Position numbers and translations under genes: made by a program. This document shows positions 1-12,717 of a DNA stretch of 64,000 nt, piece after piece; position 1 is the stretch's first letter; each line of letters starts with the position of its first letter. Origin of the DNA: Teratosphaeria epicoccoides (Eukaryota > Ascomycota > Dothideomycetes > Mycosphaerellales > Teratosphaeriaceae); contig JADDMT010000131.1 of assembly GCA_021401465.1 (NCBI GenBank), positions 1-64,000 of the forward strand, read 5' to 3'. The notes beneath the pieces were generated by a model. That model was not told the DNA's origin and searched no databases. It saw nothing but the letters and a program-made list of their open reading frames with translations.

Positions 1-124
1 AGCACCCTTAGCGCCACCTCTGCGATAAGCAGAAAGCAGCGCTGTCTTGTACCTACTAAAAGGTCGGATTACTCTGTCACACTGCGAGATATTTTCATAT
101 CATATAGCACATACATCTATATCA
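1..124 (+). repeat. 3' end of a family 1 LTR (element Z, rest outside the window)
   Basis: These bases match the last third of the 360-bp family 1 LTR, ending in the terminal CA at 123-124. The next bases jump directly into the RNase H part of family 1 pol (copy A). The fragment is therefore the 3' LTR of another element inserted into A. Bases 125-129 (TAACT) would be its target-site duplication; the partner lies left of the window and cannot be checked. Confidence 0.85.
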
Positions 125-2123
125 TAACTATAAGACTCACGACTAAGAGCTTTTAGCTATTATTGACGGCTTCAAGGAGTACTAACACTACCTCGAAGGC
201 GTAGCGTACCCTATTAAGGTGCTTACTAACTATAATAACCTTCGCGGCTTCATAGGCGTGAAGCAGCTAAGTAGTCGGCAAGCAAGGTAGGCAACTTTCC
301 TCGCTAGCTTTGACTTCGTTATCTAGCATCGTTCTAGAAAGACGAATCTAGCTAACAGTCCTTCGTGACGACCGGACTACGACACTAGGGAGAAGGGTAA
401 CTAACAGCTTCTCCCTACGCTGCAAACAAAGCTTGTAGTTTAGGGCGGCGATCTGTCGTTAGGTCCTCTTGTAGGTCGACTACAGGTCTAATAGGGCCTC
501 ACGGCCTCCGCTAGCGACGAACCCTCCTATCTGGCAGTTATAGCGACCGCGTCTAGCTTAATCCGTGCGGTAGTTAACCGGCTTATATGTAGTAAGCATG
601 CGATGTCTAAAGAACCCTTTAAAGAAGTCTCGAGACTTATTTAGCGGTTACAAGAGCGAGAACCGGAGTTAATTAATGAGAGTGTAGCCCTCTAGGACAC
701 TACAGGCAGTCCGAAGTACTAGACTAAGTCAGGCGACTTGTAGTACTTTAATAATAGGCTCTACGTACCCGCTAACTACGTACTCTGTTTATAGCTCCTC
801 CGTATTTATCATGACAATGAACTCGCGGGCCATTTTGGCGTAGAGAAGACGAACGCACTTCTCGGACGTAAATACTAGTAGCCTACGCTAGAACAGGATG
901 TCTCTAACTATGTCAAATCCTGCTAGACGTGCCAGGTTAGCAAATCTCGGCGCTATTACCCCTATAGCGATGCTTAGGCGCTCCTACTACTAGAGAGACT
1001 ATAGTAGGACTTAACCATGGATTTCATTACTGATTTGCCGCTAGCAAAGTAGAGAGGCAATGTAGTTAATGCTGTCCTTGTAGTAGTCGACTAATACTCT
1101 AAGATGAATGTCTTCATCCTATGTACGAAAAGATGCACAAGTAGCGAGCTTGCGCGACTACTTCGCGACAAAGTCATATAGCGCTTAAGTGTCCCCTAAA
1201 GTATCCTATTAGATCGAGGTTCTGTCTTTACTAGTAAATACTAGCAAGAATTTGTGTTTAAGGCGCGTGTTAAGTACTGCCTAAGTATAGCATTCTATCT
1301 ACAGACTAATAGTTAGACTAAACGTATGAACTAGACTCTTGAGTAGTACCTTTAGTGCTACTACGCTAAGAACTAGGATGCCTAGGCCGACGCAATTCCT
1401 ATGGCAGAATTTGCAGTTAATAATAGCGTGCATACTACTATACGCATGTCGCCATTTCAGATTCTTTATAGCTTTGATCCGGAAATACACCTAGAACCGC
1501 CTCAGGACGAGTCTTCTAAGGAGAGGGTACTAGCCGCTACAGAATTAGCGCGGCGTATACGCGAGGTACATTCGGTGCTAATAGAACACTAGAAAAAGGC
1601 CTCAGAATCCTAGATTAAACATAATAACGCCTATGCTAAACCGATGTAGTACGTAGTTAGTACGAAGGTATTACTGTCGACGAAGAATCTCAAGCTGAAA
1701 CTTCTAAGCAAGAAGATGACGCCAAGGTTCGTCAGACCCTTCTAGATACATGACAGGATAGGCTCGCAGGCGTACTAGCTATCGTTGCCATTATCGTATT
1801 ATGTGCATAATGTCTTCTACATATCTCTACTCGAACTATAGGTATAGCGCAAGGGCGAAGAGCCCGCGGACCTGATGCTAGTAGCAGAAGAGAACGAAGA
1901 GTAGGAAGTCGAGGGTATTAAGGACAGTATGCGGCGTAAGGGCGTAACGCACTATCTAGTAAAGTAGAAAGGATACCTACCTAAGTACACATAATAGGTT
2001 CCGGCTAAAGACTACAAGAACGCTCTAAAAGCTATTCGTGAATTCGAAGAGTAGAGGAGGCGTAAGCAGGGCTTAAGAAGGTCGATTTGTAGGGAGATAA
2101 GGGCTTTAGAGCAGAATTCTTGA
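125..2123 (+). pseudogene. Family 1 Gag-Pol, RNase H to chromodomain part (copy A)
   Basis: The frame encodes the end of RNase H, the integrase zinc-binding region, the DDE integrase core and a C-terminal chromodomain-like segment near 1953-2050, ending at a TGA at 2121-2123. Many in-frame TAG codons interrupt it. The third catalytic residue of the integrase is still Glu here (GAG at 1341-1343), whereas copies C, H and I have Lys at the same place. The start of the gene is missing because of the Z insertion and the window edge. It is non-functional because of its stops. Confidence 0.88.
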
Positions 2124-2263
2124 CATGTGTATGTAGCGCATAACGCGCGGAGTAACAACAAGAAGCAAACGCCCTACTTATACATCATTAATGCCTAAAG
2201 GCATACCTAGAATAAACCTAAGGAGAACAAGAGACATGCTCAGATTAGCTTCGTAGCTAATGC

Positions 2264-3662
2264 TTAGCGACTACTAGTTAGGGGCTTCCTGACTAAACCC
2301 GAAGCAGGAGAGTCTTTCTTGTTACGGTCCGCTAGGGACTACCTACCCGCACGGGGTCTACTAAACACCCTGAAGCGACTATAAGTGACAGGGGTAGCAA
2401 CGCTACAAAGAGAGGCTAGCATCTTCTTCTTTAGTAGGTTGCGAGGGAGCTCGTCTTCAGAGCCTATAGTAGCTAGAGAACTAGCGACATCCTTACTACG
2501 CCTAGTCGCGACGACTACCTTATCCTTAGCATTAGAAGGCAAAGAGACTTAGGCGCGCTTGCGGCTATTGCGCTCGGCCCTTAAGATTATCTTGCACTTC
2601 TTGACACAAGTGTCGACTACATCATCGGACTTAGTGTCTCCCTTAGGCGTAACTAGTGCGGCAACACTACAGCGCGAAGGGATCACGTTAGGACCGAAGG
2701 TATCCTAGATGTCGTCATCCTCCTTATCCTCAAAGATCTGGCCTAGAGGCTTGTGCCTTAGCGTCTTAGCGGATGTAGTGCGGATTGCAAGCAGGGAAGG
2801 TTCGGCTTCCTTGTCGCTAACCTTAATTTTAGCCCTAGCCTTCTTCTTCTTCTTAGACAGTAGCGTCGAGGCGGCGTAGGCAGCGGCGCTACAATGTGTT
2901 AGCTATACGCACGCGACAGGATTCGAGTAAGTAACTTACGGCTTAGTCCTTAGGACCGGCTTAGAGGCAGGCTGCCTCTTAGTACGGCGTTAGGGCGTAG
3001 CCTTAGCGGCAGGAACAGTGAATTGCTTGATAACCTTCTTGCGGATTATCCGCATCTTGAAGTCATCGTTAATAGAGGCAAGGGCCCCGAGTTGCTAACG
3101 CTAGCGGCTAGTTAGATATTTCTTGACGCTAACGTTAGCCTAGCGGAGAAAGTTAGCATTTATACTTAGAGGGTACCTACACTATATGCGTACTATGGCG
3201 AAGGTCTTGACCCTAACGGTTAGTACCTTCAAGATCTTCTAGACTAAGTCTGCAATTAGACCTAGACAAACGTTTTCGCCTGTTAGTAGAGAGTCGAAGC
3301 AAACACTGCTATAAGAATAGTTAGTAGTCGCAGTAAAGCACGAGAGGGCGCCGAGCAGGTAGGTAAGTACCTCGCGGTACTTAGCCTGTAGCCTGTTTAT
3401 AGTTAGAGTACCTTTAGTAACCCCCTCGTCGCGCGTACTCTAGAAGTTATCGATGTTACGGCAGAGCTAGTTGTACTCGCTATACACCTCTTTAGGGAGG
3501 TCTTAGCATTTTTGATGCTTGCTATTATAGTTAACATAATTACAGTAGACATTGCCCTCATCAAATCTGCTGACATAGATCTCGGCTACGCTTCGGTTAG
3601 TATAAGCCACGCATACCTTGCGGGTAGGGGACACCTTACTAACACGTAGAGGAGAGATGTGT
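2264..3662 (-). pseudogene. Convergent accessory gene of family 1, copy A (split by C)
   Basis: This is the antisense gene that lies tail-to-tail with pol, 140 bp beyond the pol stop. The stop codon is at 2264-2266. Insertion of C at 3662 separates the first ~32 codons, which resume at 11822-11919. It aligns along its length with the 499-codon versions in C, H and I: a lysine-rich patch, an acidic stretch and an arginine/lysine-rich C-terminal region. Several codons are changed to stops by RIP-type transitions. Family not recognised; see the copy at 30006-31502 for domain detail. Confidence 0.8.
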
Positions 3663-4022
3663 TAATATAGATGTATATGCTATATAATATGGAAATATCT
3701 CGCAGTGTGACAGAGTAATCCGACCTTTTAGTAGGTACAAGACAGTGCTGCTTTCTGCTTATCGCAGAGGTAGCGCTAAGGGTGCTTATAAACCCCGACG
3801 CTCCTTAATTAGGGAAAGCATGTCCAAGCCTAACCCCGCAGGGGTACCGTAGGGTCAGCGACGTAGGGGCGTCCTACGTCAACAACTAATCCTACTTAGA
3901 CGACATACAAGCTAACGTATATACGAAGGACCCCCTTGCTATATGTAGCAGGGTTACTACATGCTAAGGGTAGGCATTAGAACCTATGCGGTTCTAATAG
4001 CCCCCTAGTATTAACCGTATCA
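3663..4022 (-). repeat. 3' LTR of copy C
   Basis: 360 bp, the inverse of the LTR seen at 41780-42139. It begins with TA (RIP-altered TG) and ends in CA. The internal sequence adjacent to it (from 4023) is the reverse complement of the purine-rich tract that precedes the 3' LTR in copy I. Confidence 0.93.
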
Positions 4023-4657
4023 CTACCCCTCCTCCTATGAGGATGTCCCTAGCCTTACTAAGTAATACACGCGGAACGTATAGGGTACGGGATGTAGCAT
4101 GCTTACACTACGCAAGGGTAAATAGGTAGATAGCCTACGTAACATGTGTCATGCGTACACCTTAATACCTTCGTAGCGAGTACAGGGCGGAGGCTACTAA
4201 CTCGGGCGGGTTTTAACCTGTCACATGTTAGGCAGCTTCGTAACACCTTCGCTTTACATGCAGATCGAGATATCAGGACACTATAAGCATGTACTTTAGT
4301 TAATCCTTGAAATTATAGGGCGAGCATGTACGCTAGCCTCGCCAAGTAGCTTGGCCGTCCCTATTTAGTCGTGACTGTAAAGAACGTGTTACAGAACCTT
4401 AGGGTAGTAGGAAAGTACGCAGACGCTCTACGCGCGCCGCTCAAAACGGCAGGAGCGCGCTCCTGGCGCGGGCCTCGCCACATTTTCATGCTAGTAGGCT
4501 AGCACGAGTGTAGTCGGCGCACATGCGTAACAGCCGCGTTATTCGTTATTGCATCATTCGGTCCCCTTGTAAGTTAACTAAAGGCAGGTGCTCTACGCAT
4601 GTAGTTCGACTTACTAGCTTAACGGTTGCGGTAGGCAACAGGGGGGCTGTCAGAGGG

Positions 4658-4665
4658 TATAAAAA
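4658..4665 (+). promoter_or_regulatory. TATA box of the convergent accessory gene, copy C
   Basis: TATAAAAA lies about 156 bp upstream of the ATG at 4821. The same octamer is at the same distance in H (29843-29850) and in I (complement of 48946-48953), so it survived RIP in all complete copies. Core promoter role is inferred from position and sequence. Confidence 0.65.
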
Positions 4666-4820
4666 CCTCGTTGCTTTCCTAAACTTCCTGTTCTAAGATA
4701 CTAACATTGACCTCCGCTCCTATTTCGCTTAGCTTGCGCCTTGCCGTGTCTGCGGGTCTATACTAGAGCTTCTTCTTCTTTAATCAATTAATCAAGATCA
4801 ATTAACCTGTCTTAGCTATA

Positions 4821-6317
4821 ATGGCTTATGTGCTGCAGACTAAGTTTAACGCTACTCGCTCTGCCCGCGATTGTCGCTCGTGTCGACAATGCCTCGACAA
4901 CCTTGGTAGCTAAGCTGCACACATCTCTCCTCCGCGTGTTAGTAAGGCGTCCCCTACCCGCGAGGTATGCGTGACTTGTACTAACTAAAGCGTAGCCGAG
5001 ATCTACGTTAGCAGATTTGATGAGGGCAGTGTCTACCGCAATTATGTTAACTATAATGGCAAGCATCAAAAATGCTAAGACCTCCCTAAAGAGGTGTATA
5101 GCGAGTACAACTAGCTCTGCTGTAACATTAATGACTTCTAGAGTACGCGCGACAAGGGGATTGCTAAAGGCACTCTGACTATAAACAGGCTACAGGCTAA
5201 GTACTACAAGGCACTAGCCTACCTGCTCGGCGCCCTCTCATGCTTTACCACGACTACTAACCGTTCTTATAGCGGTGTTCGCTTCGACTCTCTGCTAACA
5301 GGCGAAAACGTTTGTCTAGGTCTAATTGTAGACTTAGTCTAGAAGATCTTGAAGGTGCTAACCGTTAGGGTCGAGACCTTCGCCATAGTACGTATATAGT
5401 ACAGGTACCCTCTAAGTATAAATGCTAACTTTCTCTACTAGGCTAACGTTAGCGTCGAGAAATATCCGACTAGCTGTTAGCGTTAGCAACTCGGGGCCCT
5501 TGCCTCTATTAACAATGACTTTAAGACGCGGATGATCTGCAAGAAGGTCATTAAGCAATTCACCGCTCCTACTGCTAAGGCTACGCCCTAGCGCTATACC
5601 GAGAGACAGCCTGCCTCTAAGCCGGTCCTAAGGACTAAGCCATAAGTTACTCACTCGAATCCTGTCGCGTGCGTACAGCTAACACATTATAGCGCCGCTG
5701 CCTACGCCGCCTCGACGCTACTGTCTAAGAAGAAGAAGAAGGCTAGGGCCGAAATTAAGGTTAGCGACGAGGAAGCTAAACCTTCCTCGCTTGCGACCCG
5801 CACTACGTCTGTCAAGACACTAAGGCACAAGCCTCTAGGCTAGATCTTTGAGGATGAGGAGGATGACGACGTCTAGGATACCTTCGGTCCTAACGTGATC
5901 CCTTTGCGCTGTAGTGTCACCGTACTAGTTACGCCTAAGGGGGACACTAAGTCTAATGATGTAGTCGACACTCGTGTCAAGAAGCGCAAGATGATCTCGA
6001 GGGCCGAGCGTGACAGCCGCAAGCGCGCTCGAGTCTCTTTGCCTTCTAATGCTAAGGATGAGGTAGTCATTGCGACTAGGCGCGGTAAGGATGTCGCTAG
6101 TTCTCTAGCTACTATAGGCTCCGAAGACGAGCTCCCTCGCAACCTACTAAAGAAGAAGATGCCGGCCTCTCTTCCTAGCGTTACTACCCCTGTCACTCAT
6201 AGTCGCTTCGGGGTGTTTAGTAGACCCCGTGCGGGTAGGTAGTCCCTAGTAGACCGCAACAAGAAAGACTCTCCTACTTCGGGTTCAGTTAGGAAGCCCC
6301 TAACTAGTAGTCGCTAA
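4821..6317 (+). pseudogene. Convergent accessory gene of family 1, copy C (499 codons)
   Basis: The frame runs from ATG at 4821 to TAA at 6315-6317, exactly the length seen in H and I. It has an N-terminal cysteine region (codons 18-85), a KKKK patch near codon 303, an acidic run near codon 345 and a KR-rich region at codons 387-404. It is interrupted by TAG codons, so this copy cannot encode the full protein. It converges on Gag-Pol, whose stop lies about 140 bp away at 6458. Function unknown; a nuclear, zinc-binding protein is a reasonable guess from the motifs. Confidence 0.8.
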
Positions 6318-6457
6318 GCATTAGCTACGAAGCTAATCTGAGCATGTCTCTTGTTCTCCTTAGGTTTATTCTAGGTATGCCTTTAGGCATTAATGATGTA
6401 TAAGTAGGGCGTTTGCTTCTTGTTGTTACTCCGCGCGTTATGCGCTATATACACATG

Positions 6458-9400
6458 TTAAGAATTCTGCTCTAAAGCCCTTATCTCCCTACGAATCGAC
6501 CTTCTTAAGCCCTGCTTATGCCTCCTCTGCTCTTCGAATTCACGAATAGCTTCTAGAGCGTTCTTGTAGTCTTTAGCCGGAACCTATTATGTGTACTTAG
6601 GTAGGTATCCTTTCTACTTTACTAGATAGTGCGTTGCGCCCTTACACCGCATACTATCCTTAATACCCTCGACTTCCTACTCTTCGTTCTCTTCTGCTAC
6701 TAGCATCGGGTCCGTAGGCTCTTCGCCCTTACGCTATACCTATAGTTCGAGTAGAGATACGTAGAAGATGTCATACACATAATACGACAATAGCAACGAT
6801 AGCCGGTACGCCTGCGAGCCTATTACGTCGCGTATCTAGAAGGGTCTGACGAACCTTAGCGTTATCTTCTTGCTTAGAAGTTTTAGCTTAAGATTCTTCG
6901 TTAACAGCAACACCTTCGTACTAACTATGTACTATATCGGTTTAGCACAGGCGTTATTATGTTTAATCTAGGATTCTGAGGCCTTTTTCTAGTGTTCTAT
7001 TAGCACCGAATGTACCTCGCGCATACGCTGTGCTAATTCCGCGGCAGCCGGAACCCTCTCCTTAGAAGACTCGTCCTAAGGCGGTTCTAGGTGTATTTCT
7101 AGATTAAAGCTATAAAGAATCTGAAATGGCGACATGTGTATAGTAGCATGCACGCTGTTATTAACTGCAAATTCCGCCATAGGAATTGCGTCGGCCTAGG
7201 CATCCTAATTCTTAGCGTAGTAGCACTAAAGGTACTACTTAAGAGTCTAGTTCATATGTTTAGTCTGACTATTAGTCTATAGATAGAATGCTGTATTTAG
7301 GCGGTGCTTGACACGCGCCTTAAACACAAATTCTTGCTAGTATTTACTAGTAAAGACAGAACCTCGATCTAATAGGATACTTTAGGGGACACTTAAGCGC
7401 TATATGACTTTGTCGCGAAGTAGTCGCGCAAGCTCGCTACTTCTGCATCTTTTCGTACATAGGATGAAGACATTCATCTTAGAGTATTAGTCGACTACTA
7501 CAAGGACAGCATTAACTACATTGCCTCTCTACTTTGCTAGCGGCAAATCAGTAATGAAATCCATGGTTAAGTCCTACTATAGTCTCTCTAGTAGTAGGAG
7601 CGCCTAAGCATCGCTATAGGGGTAATAGCGCCGAGATTTGCTAACCTGGCATGTCTAGCAGGATTTGACATAGTTAGAGACATCCTGTTCTAGCGTAGGC
7701 TACTAGTATTTGCGTCCGAGAAGTGCGTTCGTCTTCTCTACGCCAAAATGGCCCGCGAGTTCATTGTCATGATGAATACAGAGGAGCTACGAACAGAGTG
7801 CGTAGTCGGCAGGTACGTAGAGCCTATTGTCAAAGTACCACAAGTCGCCTGACTTGGTCTAGTACTTCGGACCGCCTGCAGTGTCCTAGAGGGCTACACC
7901 CTCATTAATCAACTCCGGTTCTCGCTCTTGCAACTACTGAATAAGTCTCGAGACTTCTTCAAAGGGTTCTTCAGACATCGCATGCTTACTGCATGTAAGC
8001 TAGTTAACTACCGCACAGATCGAGCTAGACGCGGTCGCTATAACCGCTAGATAGGAGGGTTCGTCGCTAGCGGAGGCCGTAAGGCCCTATTAGACCTGTA
8101 GTCGACCTATAAGAGGACCTAACGACAGATCGCCGCCCTAAACTACAAGCTTCGTTTGTAGCGTAGGGAGAAGCTATTAGTTACCCTCCTCCCTAGTATT
8201 GTAGTCCGGTCGTCACGAAGGACTGTCGGCCGGATTTGTCTTTCTAGAACGATGCTAGATAACGAAGTTAAAGCTAGCGAGGAAAGTCGCCTACCTTGCT
8301 TGCCGACTACTTAGCTGCTTTACGCCCATGAAGCCGCGAAGGTTATTATAGTTAGTAAGCACCTTAATAGGGTACGCTACGCCTTTAAGGTAGTGTCGGT
8401 ACTCCTTGAAGCTGTTAACAATAGCTAAAAGCTCTTAGTCGTGAGTCTTATAGTTAAGCTTAGCGCCCTGTATCTTCCGCGACTAGAAGGCAATCAGGTA
8501 CTATCGCGTACTGCCTTAGTGCGACTAGAGCTGCGATATAATTATGGCTATTGCGAATTTTGAAGCATTAGTCTCTATCCGGATCTTCGTAGTAGGGTTA
8601 AAGTGCCGAAGTATAGGCGTAGTTTAAAAAGCTGCTTTAAGTTCAGAGAAAGCCTTACTCTAAGCCTCCTCCTAAGGCACTATCCCTAGCTTTTTTCCTC
8701 TAATCGCGCCCTTTGCGAGGGCCGTAAGGGGGGCTACGATCTTCGAGTAGGATCGTAAGAATCTGTAATAGAAGTTAGTAAATCCTAGGAACACCTGCAC
8801 TTCTTAGAGGGTAGTTAGCTATAGCTACTCCGCGATTACAGACACCCTTTAGTCATCCATGATAACTCCTTCCGTGGAGACGATGTATCCAAGAAACTTA
8901 ATCCTATCTGTCAGGAATGAGCACTTCTTTAGGTTCGCGTATAGAGCGAACTTGCGGAGCCGTTTAAGTACTATCCTTAGGTACTAAATATGCTCCTCCT
9001 TCGAGTCAGAGTAGACTAGTATATCGTCTAAATATACTACGTAGCAGGTGTTAACAAGGCCGGCTAGGGCCTAGTTAATATACGCTTAGAACATTGCTAG
9101 TACGTTAGTCAAGCTAAACAGCATCACTATATACTTAAAGTGCCTATACTACGTTCAGAATGTAGTCTTCTACTTGTTGCCCTTTCGGATTAGTATCCGG
9201 TAGTAGGCGTCCTTCAAGTCGATAGACAAGAAGATAGCGGCGCGACTAAGGCGGTCAAGCGTCTTGCTAATAAGTAGTAGGGGGCAGCAGTTTTTCTAGG
9301 TTACTACGTTAAGGCCCCTATAGTTAACGTATAGGCGGAGCGTGTTATCCTTCTTCAGGACGAACATAACTAACGCTCTAGCCTCGCTGTCGCTTCGTCG

Positions 9401-11407
9401 GATCCACGCCTAGAGGTAGTCTTGAAGTGTTTCAAGCTACGATTCCGACATAGGGTATAGAGGTTAATACGGAGGATTGTAACCCTCCTTAAGGTTAATC
9501 GCATGTTCCGCGTCTAGGGCCTAGGCATAGGCCGCAGCCTCTATGTCGAAAATATCGGCGTATCCCTCTAACTTAGGCAGAAGGGTAACGTCTTCCTTAA
9601 CGTTCCGTATGTAGACTGCATACACGCATTAGACCTTCTTTATGTCCTTGTAGAAGCTATGTGTGTCACGTATCTGCACTGCAGGAACTTCGCCTATAGA
9701 GCCATAGAACTAGTTGTTAGTAGCTCTATTAACAACGACTCCCTGCTTGTAGCGCTAAGGGCGGCCGAGTAGGAGCTCCTTATTAGGAACGTCTTTAGCA
9801 TAGAAGACTTCGTTAGTCTCGCGCACTTCTCCTGAGGAGTCCGCGAGTTAGAGGCGCACGTTGTACGCGCCTCGAGCCGCTACGCCTTCGCCCTAAAAGG
9901 ACTTCATAGTAGGCAGCAGGGCTCCTAGGATTAGCTTTAAACCGAGCCGTACGACTACTCTCTAGGGTATCACGTTAACCTCTGCAAGGTCATCTAACAT
10001 ACAGTCTACTAGCTTAAGCGAGCCATTAACTTAGACCGCACCGGATAGGCGCCAGGCAGGCCACGAGTCTACACTATTAGTAACAGACAGCTTAGATACC
10101 CGCGGTAGCCATTCAGTTGTCTCGGGCTTGTCCTTCTTTCGCCTCCCCTCTAGGGAGGTTTCGGACACCTTACTTACCTTCTTCCTATTACTTCGTTTAG
10201 GACAGCGAGCCGCCTAGTAGTCCCTCGCTCTACAGATGTAGCAGCTACTCGGAGGCTTCTCGCTACTGTCTTTTAGCTCGGAGGGCTTGCTCCTCCGGAA
10301 TGAACTGCCGCGTTAGGTGTAACCCCTAGGGCGCTTGTAATAGCGGCCCTTCGGTAGGTCCTTAGGGCTTAGACGCTTATTGTCCTTGCCGCCTAATTTT
10401 CCATTTTGCTTCAAGGTAATCTCCATACGTGTCGCAAGGGACACGAGGTCTTGCCGAGTTGTTAGAAGTTCATGAAAAGTCATGATTATATTCTGAAGAT
10501 CGTCATCAAGTTTAACGAGTAAGTGCCGCACGTGTTACGTCTCGGTATAGGGTAGTATCTGTCCCTCGAGCGTAGCGAGGTAGGTAGCGAAGCTAGAGGT
10601 TGTTTGTCCCTTTCCCTGCTTAGCCTTCTCGTACTTGACAGACATAGGAAGGGCGCGATTCCCCGGATCCTCGACCTAGTTAACACAGAACTAGCGAAAG
10701 TCCGCCTACGTATATGTTCTGTTATAGACCTACATAAGGTTATACTACTCATGCTAATTGTTACGGAGTTCCTTATCCTCTTCGAGCTACATTATACTAA
10801 AGGCGACTCATTCGCCCTCCATGGAATATCCGCGTAGGTTAAGCACAAAAACTGCCTTACATGCCTGCAAGAAAGTTCGAGCCTCCTTTAAGGTGTCTCC
10901 CTTGAATGGCTTCGGGTTACGTGCGTTACGACTACCTCCTAGTTAGCCTACTATGGCCCCGAATTTAGGCACTAGGTTCGTAGGCATACGCGGAGGGTCT
11001 ACGCCTCCTAGTAAGTTGTCTTCGCGGGTCCCTAGCGTGAAATCTCGCTAGATTTCTTCGTCCGCTAGTTTATTAGTACTACTCATGGCGACGTCTTCGT
11101 CGTCCTCGCTGTTGTCCTTACTAGAAGCGGTGCGGCTCTAGCTCTAGTTTGCAAGGCAGTTCGCGACCTAATTGACAATCATGGCTATAAGGGCCAGGTT
11201 AATAGTTAGGGTTAGCTACAGTCCCTATGCGGGGGGTCTATTACCTTGTCCGCCGCGTAATTAGCCTCTAGCGGAACCGTCGCTCGATGTAGTGTCGCTC
11301 GCAGGGGGTACTTCTACGGGCTAGTTACTCAGGCTAGCTTCGCTATCGCAGGCGCTTAGGATAGCGCTCGCTATACGTTAGTTGCGAGTTTGTAGTGCTC
11401 TAGACAT
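6458..11407 (-). pseudogene. Family 1 Gag-Pol polyprotein, copy C
   Basis: The single frame starts at the ATG complement at 11405-11407 and ends at 6458-6460. The order is Gag with a CCHC zinc knuckle, protease, reverse transcriptase, RNase H, integrase and chromodomain-like tail. Many TAG stops interrupt it. Compared with H and I, 15 bp are missing near 9409, removing five codons of the reverse transcriptase region without a frame change. The integrase Glu is Lys. The protease motif is Asp-Asp-Leu-Ala rather than Asp-Ser/Thr-Gly-Ala. Confidence 0.88.
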
Positions 11408-11456
11408 ATCGTAGTATTCTCTGCTAGACTGCAAAGTAGGGGGGAGAAAGCAGAAC

Positions 11457-11816
11457 TAATATAGATGTATATGCTATATAATATAGAAATATCTCGCAGT
11501 GTGACAGGATAATCCGACCTTTTAGTAGGTACAAGACAGCGCTACTTTCTGCTTATTACAGAGGTAGCGCTAAGGGTGCTTATAACCCCTGACGCTCCTT
11601 AATTAGGGAAAGCATGTCCGAGCCTAACCCCGCAGGGGTACTGTAAGGTTAGCGACGTAGGGGCGTCCTACGTCGACAACTGATCCTACTCGGACGACAT
11701 ATGAGCTAACGTATGTACGAAGGACCCCCTTGCTATATGTAGCAGGGTCACTACATGCTAAGGGCGGGCATTAGAACCCATGCGGTTCTAATGGCCCCCT
11801 AGTATTAACCGTATCA
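11457..11816 (-). repeat. 5' LTR of copy C
   Basis: 360 bp, paired with 3663-4022. Minus orientation, beginning with TA in place of TG and ending in CA. It is followed by the TGTGT duplication. Confidence 0.93.
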
Positions 11817-11821
11817 TGTGT
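11817..11821. repeat. Target-site duplication of C (TGTGT)
   Basis: TGTGT here equals TGTGT at 3658-3662 immediately left of C. The flanking sequence is continuous with the accessory gene of copy A. Confidence 0.93.
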
Positions 11822-11919
11822 GTAGCTTAGCTGCCAAGGTTGTCGAGGTATCGTCAACACGAGCGACAGTTACAGGTAGAGCAAGTAGCGTCAAACTTAG
11901 TCTGTAGCATATAAGCTAT
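11822..11919 (-). pseudogene. N-terminal codons of the accessory gene of copy A
   Basis: This is the first ~32 codons of the convergent gene of A, cut from the rest by C. The start codon is lost: the reverse-strand ATG is ATA at 11917-11919, a G-to-A change. The downstream residues align with the start of the H copy at 30006. Confidence 0.8.
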
Positions 11920-12717
11920 TATTACTAAGATGAGTCGATTAATCTTAATTGATTAATTGAAGAAGAAGGAGCTCTAGTTTAGACCCGTAGACATAGCAAG
12001 GCGCAAGCTAAGCAAAATAGAAGCGGAGGTCGATGTTAGTGTTTTAGAATAGGAAGTTTAGGAAAGCGACGAGGTTTTTATACCCTCTAATAGCCCCCCT
12101 GTTACCTACCGCAACCGTTAAGCTAGTAACTCAAACTACATGCGTAGAGTACCTACCTTTAGTTAACTTATAAGGGGACCGAATAATGCAAGAACGCATA
12201 ACGCGGCTATTACGCATGTGCGCTAACTATACTCATGCTAGTCTACTAGCATGAAAATGTGGCGAGACCCGCACTAGGAGCGCGCTCCTGCTGTTTCAAG
12301 TAGTACGTGCAGAGCGTCCGCGTACATTCCTACTACCCCGAGGTTCTGCGACACGTTCTTCATAGTCATGACTAAATAGGGACAGCCAAGCTACTTAGCG
12401 AGGCTAGCGCGTATAGTCGCCCTACTATTTCAAAGATTAACTAAAGTACGTACTTGTAGTTTCCTAATATCTCGATCTGCATGTAAAGCGAAGGTGTTAC
12501 GAAGCCGCCTAACATGTAACAGATTAAAACCCGCCTAAGTTAGTAGCCTCCGCCCTGTACTTACTACGAAGGCGTTAGGGTATACGTATAATACATGTTA
12601 CGTAGGCTATCTACCTATTTACTCTTATGTAGTATAAGTGTGCTATATCCTATACCCTATATGTTCCGCGTGTATTACTTAGTAAGGCTAGGGACATCCT
12701 CATAGGAGGAGGGGTAG
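11920..12717 (-). other. Upstream region of the accessory gene and 3' non-coding part of copy A
   Basis: About 800 bp with no open frame that I trust. It corresponds to 48791-49588 of I. It contains the accessory-gene TATA box (TTTTTATA on the plus strand at 12075-12082) and ends with a purine-rich tract next to the LTR, the expected plus-strand priming site. Confidence 0.7.

Larger units (their letters stand above)
3663..11816 (-). mobile_element. Family 1 Ty3/Gypsy element, complete copy C (8154 bp)
   Basis: Two 360-bp LTRs (3663-4022 and 11457-11816) in minus orientation flank a body with Gag-Pol (minus) and the convergent accessory gene (plus). The TSD is TGTGT at 3658-3662 and 11817-11821, and joining the flanks restores the accessory gene of A without other change. 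The outer LTR bases show TG mutated to TA at both ends. The element is 15 bp shorter than H and I because of a deletion near 9409 inside the reverse transcriptase region. Confidence 0.95.
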
